A stretch of 64,000 bases of DNA from JACCYU01 sp050740315. GTDB lineage: Bacteria > Pseudomonadota > Gammaproteobacteria > JACCYU01. The translations under genes were made by a program, and so were the position numbers. The notes below the pieces were generated by a model. It saw nothing but the letters and a program-made list of their open reading frames with translations, did no database searches and was not told the origin of the DNA. The stretch lies in contig JBOIDC010000003.1 in assembly GCA_050740315.1 (NCBI GenBank), forward strand, positions 20,933 through 84,932. Reading direction: 5' to 3'. This document shows, piece after piece, positions 1 to 7,571 of this stretch (the first letter of the stretch is position 1; the number at the start of each line of letters is the position of its first letter).

Positions 1-474
1 TATGTCGCAAAACCAGTCAGGGCGGACGATGTTTACGCGGCGCTGGAGCGCTGGATTCCTGGCATCGCCGCCGCTTCGGAACATCCACCCGGCGGGGATA
101 GGGCTCCTGCCGCTGTGGATGATGCCATCGATCCCGCGGCGCTGGACAATCTACAAAAACTGCGACGTCCGGGTGGACCGGATCTGCTGGCCAAGGTGAT
201 CGAGTTATTTCTGAGCGACACGCCTTCTCGACTCGCGGCGGCGCGTAGTGCACTTGCGCATGGTCCGGCGCAGGACGCGGTGAGAGTCGCGCATGCCCTG
301 AAGGGTAGCTCCGCGAATCTGGGCGCCCGGGGCATGGTTCAGTTATGCGCGGAGCTGGAGGCCCTGGGTCAGGCGGAAGCGCCGGGCGATGCCGCCGGCA
401 TGATTCTCGGCCGACTGGACGCCGAGTTCGAGCGTGTGCGAACTTGTCTGCAAGCGCGCATGTCGAGAGAATAA
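1..474 (+). CDS. Hybrid sensor histidine kinase, C-terminal fragment (REC end plus HPt domain)
   Basis: Partial gene that enters from outside the window; only the C-terminus is present. Reading frame 1 from the first base gives YVAKPV, the conserved Lys-Pro that closes a receiver domain, followed by a short Ala/Pro-rich linker. An HPt domain of about 110 residues comes next, with the phosphorylatable His in the motif AHALKGSS (His codon at 292-294). A REC-HPt tail is typical of hybrid kinases that relay phosphate to a separate response regulator. The next gene starts 3 bases downstream and is a REC-GGDEF protein, so a phosphorelay controlling c-di-GMP is a reasonable inference. Sensor and kinase domains are outside the window, so the signal is unknown. 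Confidence 0.85.
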   Translation, partial: YVAKPVRADDVYAALERWIPGIAAASEHPPGGDRAPAAVDDAIDPAALDNLQKLRRPGGPDLLAKVIELFLSDTPSRLAAARSALAHGPAQDAVRVAHALKGSSANLGARGMVQLCAELEALGQAEAPGDAAGMILGRLDAEFERVRTCLQARMSRE

Positions 475-477
475 CTG

Positions 478-1416
478 ATGCGTGTTTTGATTGCAGAAGA
501 TGATCCCGGCTCGCTGCTGATTCTCGAGATGGCAGTGGCCCAATTCGATCATGACTGTCAGGTCGCAGAAGATGGTGCCAAGGCGTGGATGCTATTTCAA
601 AACGCGCAATTCGACGTGGTGATTAGTGATTGGATGATGCCCGGCATGGACGGGATTGAGCTGTGCAGACGAATTCGTGCGTTCGCCCGGCCCACCTACA
701 CTTATTTTATTTTTTTGACTGCCCTGGCGCACAAATCGGACGTTCTCACGGGTATCGAGGCAGGCGCGGATGACTACCTGACCAAGCCACTAGACGCGGA
801 AGAGTTGCAGATTCGGCTCTTGGTCGCTTCCCGGATTACAGCGCTGCATCGACAAATGGCCGACCAGGCCCGGCAACTGGAACTTCTAAATGGCCGGTTA
901 TTCGAGCAAGGGCGCACGGACTCATTGACGCAGCTGGGCAATCGCCTGCGACTGCGCGAAGACTTGGACTTGATTGGCGCACGCGTATTAAGCGACGAAG
1001 GACAGACCTATTGCGCGATCATTTGCGACGTTGATCTGTTCAAGATGTATAACGATTCCTACGGACATCCGGCGGGAGACGAAGTACTGCGGACGGTAGC
1101 CGATACGATACGCGCATGCTGCCGGGACGGCGACGCGTCCTACCGATACGGCGGAGAAGAATTCCTGATCATATTGCTGGAACAAACGCTGGAGATCGCG
1201 ACGCTGGTCGCGGAGCGCCTGCGTGCAGCTGTCGCCGCAAGGGAGATTGAGCATAAAGCCAATGCGCCCAAGCAAGTCGTAACGATCAGCGCCGGCGTTT
1301 CGCTGCTCGCCAGCGGCGAGCAAAAAGCCGTTGCGGCTTGGCTTAAAGAAGCGGATGACGCCCTCTATCGCGCCAAGCAGCAGGGCCGCAATCAAGTTGC
1401 AGTGCATGGCCAGTAA
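478..1416 (+). CDS. Response regulator diguanylate cyclase (REC-GGDEF)
   Basis: 312 residues. An N-terminal receiver domain (about 1-120) has the acidic pair E7-D8-D9, phosphoacceptor D51 in the motif ISDWMMPG, and the Lys of YLTKPLD. A short helical linker leads to a GGDEF domain (about 145-310) with the active-site motif GGEEF at 225-229. The RDGD at 216-219 is exactly five residues before GGEEF, which matches the inhibitory I-site (RxxD) that binds c-di-GMP. The protein should therefore make c-di-GMP from GTP under phosphorylation control and with product feedback. It is immediately downstream of, and probably co-transcribed with, the hybrid kinase fragment. Its position beside an EPS locus suggests control of matrix production, which is inference. 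Architecture resembles PleD/WspR-type regulators. Confidence 0.93.
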   Translation: MRVLIAEDDPGSLLILEMAVAQFDHDCQVAEDGAKAWMLFQNAQFDVVISDWMMPGMDGIELCRRIRAFARPTYTYFIFLTALAHKSDVLTGIEAGADDYLTKPLDAEELQIRLLVASRITALHRQMADQARQLELLNGRLFEQGRTDSLTQLGNRLRLREDLDLIGARVLSDEGQTYCAIICDVDLFKMYNDSYGHPAGDEVLRTVADTIRACCRDGDASYRYGGEEFLIILLEQTLEIATLVAERLRAAVAAREIEHKANAPKQVVTISAGVSLLASGEQKAVAAWLKEADDALYRAKQQGRNQVAVHGQ

Positions 1417-1764
1417 GCGGCGGAGCGGTGGGATGGTGATGCGATAGTCGCAATTGCCTTCGTGGCGGCGGCTGGCGGGGCGACGCGCGGCGGTTCATTT
1501 GGGCGCTAATTGGCCGCATCAATGAACGGGCATCTGGGCGAGGCCGATTCGCGACGTCGGTTGAAACGATCAATAGCAGTTAGTTCGAGAGCCGGTTCAC
1601 CGCCCAGTGGTCCATTTCCTGCTTTGAATTAGATGCTTGGCGCCGCGTGTTACAGCGTCTATGAACTGTGAAAAGGCCACTGAAGCACGCCCGGTCATGC
1701 AGAAGTTCATTACTAAATCAATACGTTAACAACATAGCGTGACAACACGCAAAAGGAGTGGAAG
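1417..1764. other. Gene-poor intergenic stretch
   Basis: 348 bases between the diguanylate cyclase and the small membrane protein. I see no coding frame with a plausible start, no RNA gene and no convincing terminator. The last 100 bases are AT-richer and end in a good ribosome binding site (AAAAGGAG) for the following gene, so a promoter for that gene probably lies here. I cannot name its elements with confidence. Confidence 0.4.
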
Positions 1765-1950
1765 ATGGACCTGCTGGTGACAGTGCTTATTGTTCTGATC
1801 GTATTGGGCCTGGCGCTTTACCTGGTGAATAATTTCTTGCCGATGGACGCACGCATCAAGATGATTATCAATGCGGTGATCGTGATCCTGGCCATTGTTT
1901 ATCTCTTGCGGGTCGCCGGCATATTGGGTGGGTCGGCGAGTCTGGACTGA
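1765..1950 (+). CDS. Small two-helix membrane protein, Thivi_2564 type
   Basis: 61 residues. Two hydrophobic segments (about 3-24 and 33-53) flank a short polar loop containing PMDARIK, and a small Gly/Ser tail follows. Length and pattern match the small Thivi_2564-type membrane proteins of gammaproteobacteria, whose function is unknown. A strong ribosome binding site (AGGAG, 7 bases upstream of ATG) supports translation. It stands alone between the signalling pair and the EPS locus on the opposite strand. Family assignment comes from recall of the pattern, so it is moderate; that it is a membrane peptide is clear from the sequence. Confidence 0.75.
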   Translation: MDLLVTVLIVLIVLGLALYLVNNFLPMDARIKMIINAVIVILAIVYLLRVAGILGGSASLD

Positions 1951-2116
1951 CGACGCGCGGTTGGACGCTCAAGGCTAGCGTTTGCTTTTCTGTACTGGCG
2001 CGGTCATGGCGCAGCGGCCTTGCCGTAAGTGATTTCAACGTGACATCGCACTGCAAATGACACGCGATCTCTGCATTGCGATCCAATCAGCGGTTTGTTG
2101 TGGCGAGGGCCCGCCA

Positions 2117-3223
2117 TTACAAAGCATCAAGCCGCCGCCGCAAACTCTGGGCAAGGCGTTCACTGGTCCGCCCATCCCAGAATTCGGGACACTGTGCGGA
2201 AGCACGAGAATCACCGTTCAGCGCCGCGCACACCTCATCGAACAGCGCCTCCGCGCGCACCAGACGGTTTGAGCCTTGGGTGATCGTGATGGGCCGTTCG
2301 GTGGTATCCCGCAGTGTCAGGCAGGGGATGCCGAGATAAGTTGTTTCCTCCTGTACGCCGCCGGAGTCGGTGATGACCACGCGCGCGCTCTGCACGAGAT
2401 TCATGAACTCGATGTAGCCCAGCGGCGCGACGAGCTGGAGCCCGCGCGCGGCTTCCAGTTTCTCCAGCAGATTGAATGTCTTTAGCTGCTTGCGCGTCCG
2501 CGGGTGCACGGCAAACAGCAACGGCAGCTCGGCGCTGACACGTTGAAGCTGATCCGCCAGCAGCGCGAGCTGCTCACGGCGATCCACGTTCGCCGGACGA
2601 TGTAATGTGACCACGCCGTAGCGCCGCGGCTCCAGCGCATATCGCTCTCGCGATCCATCGAGTTCGATCTTGTCGCGCAGCAGTTCGAACGAATCAATCA
2701 TGATATTGCCGATTCGCTCAATCTTCTCGACGGCAACACCTTCACGTTTGAGATTCTCGTCGGCATCCGGCGACGGCGTCCACAATAAATCCGCCAGCGC
2801 GTCGGTAACAATGCGGTTGATCTCCTCGGGCATGGTGCGATCGCGACTGCGCAATCCCGCTTCCAGATGAGCGACCGGGATGCACAGCTTCGCACCCACC
2901 AGCGCGCAGGCCACGGTCGAGTTGACATCGCCCACCACGATAATCCAGTCCGGCCGCTGTTCGAGGCACACCCGCTCGTAACCCACCATGACACCAGCGG
3001 TCTGCTCCGCATGGGTCCCGCTGCCGACGCCAAGATGAAAATCTGGATTGGGCATACCGAGGTCTCGAAAGAAACTGTCGGACATATTCGCGTCGTAGTG
3101 CTGGCCGGTATGCACCACTTTTACCGCGGCCCACGGCTGGCGAGTCAAGGCATGATAAGCAGGCGCCACCTTCATGAAATTGGGCCGCGCGGCGGCGATC
3201 AGGTGAATCGTGTAGATCGACAT
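2117..3223 (-). CDS. wecB: UDP-N-acetylglucosamine 2-epimerase (non-hydrolysing)
   Basis: 368 residues from the ATG at 3223; a TTG two codons earlier is less likely. Interconverts UDP-GlcNAc and UDP-ManNAc in the cytoplasm, supplying ManNAc-type precursors for surface polysaccharide. Family motifs are visible in order: AARPNFMKVAP near the N-terminus, GDVNST, HLEAGLRS, MPEEINR, VTLHRPANVD, HPRT and ITDSGGVQEE near the C-terminus. Length is normal for WecB. It is the last gene of a minus-strand series that includes a Wzx flippase, consistent with a precursor-supply role in EPS synthesis. Together with the TviB-like dehydrogenase at 56.3 kb it could yield a HexNAc uronic acid, though pairing of the two enzymes is inference. 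No clear Shine-Dalgarno precedes the start. Confidence 0.93.
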   Translation of the reverse strand: MSIYTIHLIAAARPNFMKVAPAYHALTRQPWAAVKVVHTGQHYDANMSDSFFRDLGMPNPDFHLGVGSGTHAEQTAGVMVGYERVCLEQRPDWIIVVGDVNSTVACALVGAKLCIPVAHLEAGLRSRDRTMPEEINRIVTDALADLLWTPSPDADENLKREGVAVEKIERIGNIMIDSFELLRDKIELDGSRERYALEPRRYGVVTLHRPANVDRREQLALLADQLQRVSAELPLLFAVHPRTRKQLKTFNLLEKLEAARGLQLVAPLGYIEFMNLVQSARVVITDSGGVQEETTYLGIPCLTLRDTTERPITITQGSNRLVRAEALFDEVCAALNGDSRASAQCPEFWDGRTSERLAQSLRRRLDAL

Positions 3224-3298
3224 GGGCAAATGGTTGTCAATGAAGCGCTGAAGCAGTCCTTCGTGCGTGGCGACTTTGCGGTGTAGTCGGCGGTCGGA

Positions 3299-4372
3299 TT
3301 ACTGCGGCCCGGTCGCCGGCGGCGCGTCGATACGTTTGAGCCAGATTTCGCGCCAGTAGGTGTTTGAAGCGCGGGGGCAGCCGAGCCGCAGCGCCGTGCA
3401 CTCGGCGCGGCAGTAAACGTCTTCGAGCTGGACGCACGGGTTTTTCATCGTCATCATCTTGCCCGTCTGCTCGTTGATCAGGCGGTCGACGCGCATCTGC
3501 ACCCGGTAGCGTCCGCCAGCATACTTCGACATCTCCATGTCGTAGCGCATGCCGCGGTTGAAGCCGTTGCGGGTGATTGTCTTCAGGATTTCCTCCTGCG
3601 AACGGACTTCGACCCAGTCGCCCGGTTTCAGCTCGAGAACCTCAGTCGGTGTCGGCATGCCGTCCCCGATCGTACCTTGCCCTAGCGGGTACGGTTTGCC
3701 GCCGCGCAGTCTCTGAAAGCGATTGAAAAAGTCGATCAGGTAGCGGTAACCCAAGCCGAATGCGACCAGTTTTCGGTAGCCTGCGAAGATCAGGATCTTG
3801 ATCTTGTGCCAGGCCCCATGATTGCCGCTGGTGACGTCGCGCACGTACTGGCGAATGTCCCACCAGGGCAGCAAAGTGGTCGCATCGTACAATTTCGTTG
3901 TCTGACAGACCCAGCGCGGATCATCGCTGCTTTCGTCACCCCGTGCGCGCGCCCTGTTCCAGACAATCTCCTCGGTACACCCGTTCTGCGGTAAAATCTT
4001 CGCCGGCGCGTCGTTTTCGCGGCGCAGCCACGACTCTTTCCAGAAAAACACGCAGTCGGCCTGGCACCCGCCATGACCGGCGCCGTCGCAGCGTCCGCCC
4101 TCCAGGTGCACCGCGTTCAGCATTCTGCGGCCGCCGGTCTTCTGGATGTTGTCGCAGGTCTTGTGGGCGACTTTGGACACGCGCATCCGCCGCCCGCAAA
4201 AGGCCAACATCTCGGGTTGAAACGGCAGGCCGTCAAGGCATGCGTTTGCATCGAGGGTGGCGAGAATTTCGTCCTTCGAGCGGACGACTACCCAGTCGCC
4301 TGCGCGCAATCCGAGGTGGACGGGTATTGGCGCCAGTTGATTTGCCACGGCAGTCATTCGGTTCATTTGCAC
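3299..4372 (-). CDS. Cysteine-rich protein with two copies of one domain, function unknown
   Basis: 357 residues. The start shown is a GTG; ATG two codons later is also possible. The protein contains the same domain twice: copy 1 about residues 24-118, copy 2 about 250-347. Each begins GDWV-VRS-(K/Q)-EEIL-like and ends with an aromatic W(K/R)E-WL(K/R)R segment. Twelve cysteines are present, clustered near the end of each copy (C95, C103, C107 in the first; C313, C321, C325, C332 in the second), which suggests metal binding or disulfides. No signal peptide or membrane segment is visible, so it is probably cytosolic. I recall similar single-domain proteins near polysaccharide clusters but know no function. 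It lies between wecB and the Wzx gene, 16 bases from the latter. Confidence 0.8.
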   Translation of the reverse strand: MQMNRMTAVANQLAPIPVHLGLRAGDWVVVRSKDEILATLDANACLDGLPFQPEMLAFCGRRMRVSKVAHKTCDNIQKTGGRRMLNAVHLEGGRCDGAGHGGCQADCVFFWKESWLRRENDAPAKILPQNGCTEEIVWNRARARGDESSDDPRWVCQTTKLYDATTLLPWWDIRQYVRDVTSGNHGAWHKIKILIFAGYRKLVAFGLGYRYLIDFFNRFQRLRGGKPYPLGQGTIGDGMPTPTEVLELKPGDWVEVRSQEEILKTITRNGFNRGMRYDMEMSKYAGGRYRVQMRVDRLINEQTGKMMTMKNPCVQLEDVYCRAECTALRLGCPRASNTYWREIWLKRIDAPPATGPQ

Positions 4373-4388
4373 AGCACTCCCATCAGGA

Positions 4389-5894
4389 TCAGGGGAAGGT
4401 CGGGGCGGGCCAGGCTCGCCATTTTTTTAGCCGCACCTGCAGTTGGCCGATAAGCACGCGCTCGGCGCCCTCCGGCCGGCCCGATGCAAGCCACAGCACC
4501 CCTATGCCGGCGGCATAGGTCATCGCTCCCAACAACATGCCGCCGATCAGCCAGGTGAGCGATACTGTCGTGCTCATCGCGGCGCTCCAGCCCGGCAAAA
4601 CCAGACGCACCACACCCACCATCAATACGGCCGCCAGCACAGGCCGAGCGGCCGCGCGCACGAAATCGGAAGCGGGAACGCCGACGCTGCCGCGCACCTG
4701 AAGCAGGTAGATCGGCGTGGAGAGAATCGAGGCAGCCAGCGCTGCGCAGGCGGCGCCCATGGTTCCGTAACCCGGTACCAGAATCCCCAACAGGACAACC
4801 AGCATCACAACGTACAAGGCATTTGTCTTGGTGACACGGTAAGGATGGCCGTTGGCGATCAGCACGGCGCAGATCGACGAATGAAACATCAGCAACGCTC
4901 CATTGAGCGCCAGGATTTCCATCAACGGCACGGAGGCGAGCCATTGATTGCCCAAGACCACCGGCACCAGGAACGGCGCAACTGCAAAAATGCCCACCGC
5001 TGCGGGTAGCGCGAGGATTGCCAGCATGCTCATGGCATGCCCGTAAGCCGCCCGCATCGCCTTGGGATCGTGGGCAATGCGCGCGAAGCCCGGCAGCAGC
5101 GCGCGATTGATGGGCGCCGACAGTTCAGTCGTCGGCATCGTGGCCAACTCGTAGCTGACGTTGTACACACCGAGCGGCGCCGCGCCGTGCATCCGGCCGA
5201 TGAAGAAATCAGCCGAGCGCTCCTTGAAAAAACCGACCATGTTGTTGGCCAGCAGCCATTTGGAAAAACCCATCAGGCTGCCGACCTTGGCCAGCGAGAA
5301 ATGCGGACGGAACGGATGGGCGATGAAGCTGATGATGGTGCCGGCGAGTTGCGAGGCCAGCATTCCGAAGACCAGCGCCCAATAGCTGCGCAGGTAGAAA
5401 GCCAGCGGCACGACCACCAGAAAGCTGACCACCTTGCGGCTCAACTGAAAGGCGAATTCGCTCTTGAACCGCATCTCCTTGCGAAATGCGACCACGCCGA
5501 TGTTTTCACAACCCCTGATCAGCGGCCCGAGCGCGAGCGCGCACACCACCCAGAATACGTTCGGTCTGTTGTAAAAGTCAGCGATCCACGGGGCCGCCGC
5601 CACCATCAGCACCGCGATCAGCAGGCCGAGCAGCAGGTGCAGTGTCCAGGCGGTATGATAGTGATCTTCGCTGGCGTCCTGCTTCTGGATCAACGCGATG
5701 TCGAAGCCGAACGCGGTCAGCAACTCGGCCATGAAGATGAAGGACGTAGCCATCGCGACAACGCCGAAGTCGGCCGGTGACAGCACGCGCACGAGGATCA
5801 AGGTGCTGATCAGCCCGAGGCTGCGTTCCATCAACTTGAACAGCAGCATCCACAGCGCGCCATGCGCCATCTGCTGGTGGATGGTGTTACTCAT
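4389..5894 (-). CDS. Wzx-type polysaccharide flippase (lipopolysaccharide biosynthesis/MOP superfamily)
   Basis: 501 residues with about 12-14 hydrophobic segments spread over the whole length and a basic C-terminus. The N-terminus (GALWMLLFKLMERSLGLIS) and the following RVLSPADFGVVAMA are typical of WzxC-like polysaccharide transporters with a Polysacc_synt domain. It should flip undecaprenyl-linked repeat units across the inner membrane. It is the only flippase recognised in the window, so it probably serves the whole EPS locus although it is about 30 kb from the core export genes. It is followed 16 bases later by the Cys-rich gene and preceded by a REP-like intergenic element. Confidence 0.92.
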   Translation of the reverse strand: MSNTIHQQMAHGALWMLLFKLMERSLGLISTLILVRVLSPADFGVVAMATSFIFMAELLTAFGFDIALIQKQDASEDHYHTAWTLHLLLGLLIAVLMVAAAPWIADFYNRPNVFWVVCALALGPLIRGCENIGVVAFRKEMRFKSEFAFQLSRKVVSFLVVVPLAFYLRSYWALVFGMLASQLAGTIISFIAHPFRPHFSLAKVGSLMGFSKWLLANNMVGFFKERSADFFIGRMHGAAPLGVYNVSYELATMPTTELSAPINRALLPGFARIAHDPKAMRAAYGHAMSMLAILALPAAVGIFAVAPFLVPVVLGNQWLASVPLMEILALNGALLMFHSSICAVLIANGHPYRVTKTNALYVVMLVVLLGILVPGYGTMGAACAALAASILSTPIYLLQVRGSVGVPASDFVRAAARPVLAAVLMVGVVRLVLPGWSAAMSTTVSLTWLIGGMLLGAMTYAAGIGVLWLASGRPEGAERVLIGQLQVRLKKWRAWPAPTFP

Positions 5895-5941
5895 GCGCGT
5901 TTTTCCGAGGCAATATTCACTTGGGCAGAATCTGGTTAACT

Positions 5942-6039
5942 TGTCATCGCGAGTAATGCAACGAGGATTCTTTTCTTTTCAAACGCTTGAGATTCCTCGC
6001 GGAGTTTACCCTGAACGTAGTGAAGGGCTCGAAATGACA
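5942..6039. repeat. REP/MITE-like intergenic element with inverted TGTCAT ends
   Basis: A 98-base segment fills the gap between the flippase and PIG-L genes. Its left end reads TGTCATCGCGAG on the plus strand and its right end reads TGTCATTTCGAG on the minus strand, so the ends are imperfect inverted repeats. The interior carries GAGGATTC and its near mirror GAATCTCAAG...GAGGAATCT in opposite orientation. Elements ending in TGTCATTTCGAG-type sequence are a common class of dispersed bacterial repeats, by recall. Only this copy is in the window, so dispersal cannot be shown here. Confidence 0.6.
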
Positions 6040-6053
6040 TGTTCAGAGATTCC

Positions 6054-6710
6054 TTAGATGACGACCTTGCGCGCATAAAAACCCTCGGCGTAACCGGAAT
6101 CCGCGCGGGATTCGATACCGCGCAGCCGCGCCAACGCGTAAAAGGTTTCGGCGGTGAACCAATACTTGTCCCGCTCGCTCGCAAAGCTGTCGAGCAGGAT
6201 CCTGGTCTTTTCGTCACAATCGGCTCTGTCCAGGCCGACGAAAAAGTTGGGCGCGGCCAGGTCGCCATCGTATTTCGGGATCTCGTACTCGAGGATCAGG
6301 TGATTGCGAAAGGTGTTCCACGTCATGTCGAAAACGACCCGATGATCCTGATGACGATCGTTCATCGTGTGCGTGAAGATGACATCGGGTGCGGGCCTGT
6401 CTTTCAATTCCTCGAAGAACGCCTTGATCTGAGCGCCTTCATAGGGGAAGAAGCCATCGCGGAATTGCTTGATGATGATATCTTTTTCTCCCGCGTTGCT
6501 CAGGAATCGCGTAGCGCTCGCATGCGCCTCGCGCGCGCGTGTCGGGTTGGAGCCCAGGACAACCCAGTCGATGGTAACGCCGGGATTTTCGCGTATCAGT
6601 CGCAAGATGGCGCCGCCGCAACCGATCTCGATATCATCGCAATGTGCGCCTATGCACAGCACGCGGTGCAATGCGCGATCCGGCGTTCCCAGCACCAGGC
6701 GCCGCATCAT
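6054..6710 (-). CDS. PIG-L family N-deacetylase
   Basis: 218 residues from the ATG at 6710, chosen because this start overlaps the upstream stop as ATGA; the frame is open further upstream. Members remove N-acetyl groups from GlcNAc-type sugars using zinc. Motifs visible: IGAHCDDIEIGCGG near residue 20-30, with the His-x-Asp-Asp metal and catalytic cluster, and NDRHQDHR around 110, supplying the third metal ligand. The fold and length match the LmbE/PIG-L family. It is translationally coupled to the nucleotidyltransferase gene, and the two sit with a DUF4910 protein and a C-methyltransferase. This suggests deacetylation of an amino sugar, nucleotide-linked or lipid-linked; the substrate is unknown. 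Confidence 0.88.
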   Translation of the reverse strand: MMRRLVLGTPDRALHRVLCIGAHCDDIEIGCGGAILRLIRENPGVTIDWVVLGSNPTRAREAHASATRFLSNAGEKDIIIKQFRDGFFPYEGAQIKAFFEELKDRPAPDVIFTHTMNDRHQDHRVVFDMTWNTFRNHLILEYEIPKYDGDLAAPNFFVGLDRADCDEKTRILLDSFASERDKYWFTAETFYALARLRGIESRADSGYAEGFYARKVVI

Positions 6711-7558
6711 GTCACGCCTCCGGCGACTGCCGCATGAGCTTGCAGATTCGCAACGACGGCCGTGGCTGCGACGCTCGATTGCCCGAGTTTCCATACTTCC
6801 CAGGGCGCATCACCCTTGGCGTACAGCTCATCGAGCGCCTTCTTGTCCTTGAATGTGTCCATGGCGGACCAGAACCCGTGATACCTGTGGGCGATCAGAC
6901 GCTTTTCCTGGATCAGCCGCCTGAACGGCGCCTCGACGAGTTCCTCTCCGTCTTGCATGTAATCGAAGATCTCGCGCTTGAAGATAAAGAAGCCCCCATT
7001 AATCCAGAGGTCCGCGTCGACAATAGGCTCGATCCTGCTGACCACGCCCGCTTCGTCCACGCAAACGGCGTGAAAGCTCTGCGACGGACGCACGCTGATG
7101 AAACTCGCCACGGCATTGCTCCGGCGAAAATTTTCAATGTATGGCGCAAGCGGCAGGTCTGACAGGCCGTCGCTGTAGTTCGCCATGAAGATATCGTCCG
7201 CAGCCAGGTACTTCTTGGCGGCGCACAACCGCTGCCCAAGATTCGAGTTCAACCCCGTCTCGGCGAACGTCATCTGCCAGTCATCGATGTCCTTCGCAAA
7301 CAGATCGATCTCTTTCCCGCCCTTCTTGAGCACGAAATCGTTCGACAGGCACTCGTCGTACTTGAGGAAATATTCCTTGAGCAGTTCGCCGCGATAGCCC
7401 AGGCACAGGATGAACTCGTTGTGGCCCTGATGCGCATAATATTTCATCAGGTGCCAAACGATCGGCCGGCAGCCAATCGGCGCGAGCGGTTTCGGAATGG
7501 TTTCAGAATACTCTCTGAGGCGCGTGCCTAATCCACCGCAAAACAGGACGACTTTCAT
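6707..7558 (-). CDS. Sugar-phosphate nucleotidyltransferase (glucose-1-phosphate cytidylyltransferase-like)
   Basis: 283 residues. The N-terminal signature FCGGLGTRLREYSETIPKPL is the nucleotide-binding loop with the Lys of the NTP_transferase family. Later LGYRGE, a YSDGLSD segment with metal-binding Asp, and WINGGFFIF follow the RfbF (CDP-glucose) branch rather than RmlA or GalU. It would activate a hexose 1-phosphate with CTP or another NTP. No CDP-glucose 4,6-dehydratase is visible in this window, so a complete CDP-deoxysugar route is not shown. Starts 13 bases after the DUF4910 gene and overlaps the PIG-L gene by ATGA, so it belongs to one transcriptional unit running down from 13.3 kb. 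Confidence 0.86.
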   Translation of the reverse strand: MKVVLFCGGLGTRLREYSETIPKPLAPIGCRPIVWHLMKYYAHQGHNEFILCLGYRGELLKEYFLKYDECLSNDFVLKKGGKEIDLFAKDIDDWQMTFAETGLNSNLGQRLCAAKKYLAADDIFMANYSDGLSDLPLAPYIENFRRSNAVASFISVRPSQSFHAVCVDEAGVVSRIEPIVDADLWINGGFFIFKREIFDYMQDGEELVEAPFRRLIQEKRLIAHRYHGFWSAMDTFKDKKALDELYAKGDAPWEVWKLGQSSVAATAVVANLQAHAAVAGGVT

Positions 7559-7571
7559 GTGCTCTCCTTGG

